A stretch of 64,000 bases of DNA. Origin: Fusibacter sp. 3D3. Its GTDB lineage: Bacteria; Bacillota; Clostridia; Peptostreptococcales; Acidaminobacteraceae. Of this stretch, positions 62,624 through 64,000 are shown piece after piece. The notes beneath the pieces are model-generated. The model saw only the letters and a list, made by a program, of their open reading frames with translations. It was not told the DNA's origin and did no database searches. Numbering within the stretch: the first letter of the stretch is position 1; each line of letters starts with the position of its first letter. A program made the translations under genes and the position numbers. The DNA lies in NCBI RefSeq assembly GCF_001748365.1, contig NZ_BDHH01000020.1, positions 22,402 through 86,401 of the forward strand, read 5' to 3'.

Positions 62624-64000
62624 TTATCCTAAAATTTTTTTAATTTTTTTGTTGAGTTCTTTTGGTTGATAATACTTTTTATTCAGTTCTAAATCAAATA
62701 CAGTGTTTAACGCCGTGCAAACTTGAGAGCATGTGTAGGTTGACATATAACACATATCTTCGATATTTGCTATTTCCATATTTTTTAGAGTTTCAACAAT
62801 GTTTTCAACAGAAAAATGAGTTTGATTCAAGTCTAGTTTCTTTTCTAGCAAGCGATAGATTAGAAGAGCTGTGTAGCATATCATAAAATGCGCGATGATT
62901 CTTTCTTTGTTCTGATGAAACACAGGACGGGCTGAAAAGTTTGTTTTCATAACGCGGAAACAGTCTTCGATTTTGTATCGTTTAGAACTGATTTCAATAA
63001 TATCTTTTGCAGAATCATCAAGATTAGTAGCTATTGCGTAATAACCATCGTATTTTTCTTCTGCCTCAATGGCATCTTGGTCAAGCGCATAACGATCAAT
63101 AACTTTGTCGCCCATTTTGGAAGAAGACGTTCTTTTGATAAATCGAGTAACATCATTAGGTCCCTTTTTATATAAATCGGGATCTATGTTTTTTAGCAGC
63201 GCTTTAGCTCTTTCTATCTGACGGTTTCTAATAAATCTCTGATATTCCATCATCTTTCTTGAAAATGTAATGATGATTTTCTGCTTAACCACCGCTTTTG
63301 ATTTTACTGTCTTTGTCTTGCCACTTTTTAAGGTTTTTTCTTCGTAAAGACCAAGATCTATAGCTTTGTCTGCTGTTACAATCTTATATAGTTTGTCGTC
63401 ATATAGATTCCTGTTTGCAGGATCATTTTTATCAAAACGCTTCATAGCTGCTACAGATACTTCGTTGTCAGTGGAGAGTAGTCTGTAATCGGTATCGTTA
63501 AATACAGCTTCTTTTAAGGTGCCTGAAAGTTTCTTGATGGATTGTGTGACAATAAACGCTCTACCACCCATAGAATTAAAGTTCCTGATGCTGAGAGCAC
63601 CCAAACCAGCATCTGCACAGTAGATGAACTTTTTCCCTTTAAACATTTCAGTCAGTTTTTTTTCTAATGGAATGACTGTCGTCTGCTCGTTATCGGCCCC
63701 TGGAGTAAGGCACATGGAAAGTGGTATGCCATCTGAATCCATAAATAGTCCCATCTGAACAAGAGGTGCTGGTTGATGTTGCTTGGATATGCCGTATTTG
63801 CGAAAACCTTTAATGATTTCACCGGTAATCTCGTCAACATAATCATCATCGGGAGATTCGATTTCAAAATAATAATTAGAGCAGTCATAATAGCAAACAG
63901 ATGTATCACGTTTAACTATAGTCTTGCTTTTATCAAAAAGATAAGCAAGATAGTCGTCATAATGAGCCTCTAGAAGATCCATAGTGCGCAGTATATGGAC
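62624..64000 (-). CDS. IS1634-family transposase, N-terminus beyond the window
   Basis: The last 458 or so codons of an IS4-superfamily transposase are present and the frame stays open to the window edge, so the start lies to the right. Catalytic Asp residues are in YYDCSNYYFEIE and IYCADAGLGAL; the Glu is in the YKIEDCFRVMK signature. The C-terminal HFMICYTALLIYRLLEKK helix is typical of IS1634. Full-length members have about 550 residues. The frame is uninterrupted, so the element could be active. Its right end lies near 62540; I cannot define its inverted repeat without the other end. Confidence 0.88.
   Translation of the reverse strand, partial: VHILRTMDLLEAHYDDYLAYLFDKSKTIVKRDTSVCYYDCSNYYFEIESPDDDYVDEITGEIIKGFRKYGISKQHQPAPLVQMGLFMDSDGIPLSMCLTPGADNEQTTVIPLEKKLTEMFKGKKFIYCADAGLGALSIRNFNSMGGRAFIVTQSIKKLSGTLKEAVFNDTDYRLLSTDNEVSVAAMKRFDKNDPANRNLYDDKLYKIVTADKAIDLGLYEEKTLKSGKTKTVKSKAVVKQKIIITFSRKMMEYQRFIRNRQIERAKALLKNIDPDLYKKGPNDVTRFIKRTSSSKMGDKVIDRYALDQDAIEAEEKYDGYYAIATNLDDSAKDIIEISSKRYKIEDCFRVMKTNFSARPVFHQNKERIIAHFMICYTALLIYRLLEKKLDLNQTHFSVENIVETLKNMEIANIEDMCYMSTYTCSQVCTALNTVFDLELNKKYYQPKELNKKIKKILG

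Overview
The window looks like chromosome from a low-GC, anaerobic Firmicute of the Clostridia. The genes that point this way are the Spo0E/LytTR/RpiR/PadR-type regulators, a clostripain-family (C11) lipoprotein, LemA/DUF2207, Opp-TldDE, iron-dependent alcohol dehydrogenases, an AGCS symporter, strong AGGAGG ribosome sites, frequent TTG starts and lipoprotein signals of Gram-positive type. Genus assignment is not possible from the sequence alone. Coding is mostly on the + strand in short operons.

Left end (1-4.9 kb): the 3' end of yebC is followed by a decayed prophage. A 61-bp copy of the yebC 3' end (131-191) is repeated at 4771-4831 with one mismatch, as expected for attL/attR. Between them lie an integrase N-terminal fragment, a portal-protein fragment, a head-tail connector gene, a frameshifted head-tail gene, and one apparently intact unknown gene with its own terminator. 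5-17.3 kb: a LysR/ferredoxin-like reductase pair is followed by a GHKL sensor kinase. Its likely partner, a LytTR response regulator, lies 3 kb away. Between and beside them are two lipoproteins built from a shared ~90-residue repeat, a C11 peptidase lipoprotein, LemA, a DUF2207 membrane protein and an SGNH esterase. The two repeat lipoproteins have matching direct-repeat operators at identical distance from their -10 boxes.

17.3-34 kb: an ISAs1-family element; HPr; a Tet(M)-like GTPase fused to a YacP/Rae1-like NYN nuclease; a truncated Cache sensor kinase beside an intact NtrC-type two-component system; a sigma-54 promoter driving glutaminase plus an AGCS symporter; a PadR-HAAS operon; oleate hydratase; and a small cluster of pseudogenes. 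34-41.2 kb: a LysR-controlled AfuABC/FbpABC-type ABC transporter whose operon continues into a metallo-beta-lactamase-fold hydrolase and an exported CYTH (triphosphate-tunnel) protein, a combination I do not recognise. 41.5-51.2 kb: an RpiR regulator, two tandem 85-bp intergenic repeats, OppABCDF and TldD/TldE, arranged as peptide import plus cytosolic peptide cleavage.

51.3-64 kb: tRNA-Thr(CGU), a Cache chemoreceptor, a tandem pair of iron alcohol dehydrogenases, then an export operon (HlyD-type lipoprotein, two ABC-2 permeases, two TolC-like coiled-coil proteins) that has no ATPase. It starts at a perfect 28-bp palindrome over the -35 box and contains an internally deleted MarR-like gene. 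The right edge is a partial IS1634-type transposase. The best candidates for undescribed biology are the ABC-MBL-exported CYTH operon, the LytTR lipoprotein-repeat regulon and the ATPase-less TolC-like export operon; the GTPase-NYN fusion is a recognisable family whose role is unclear.
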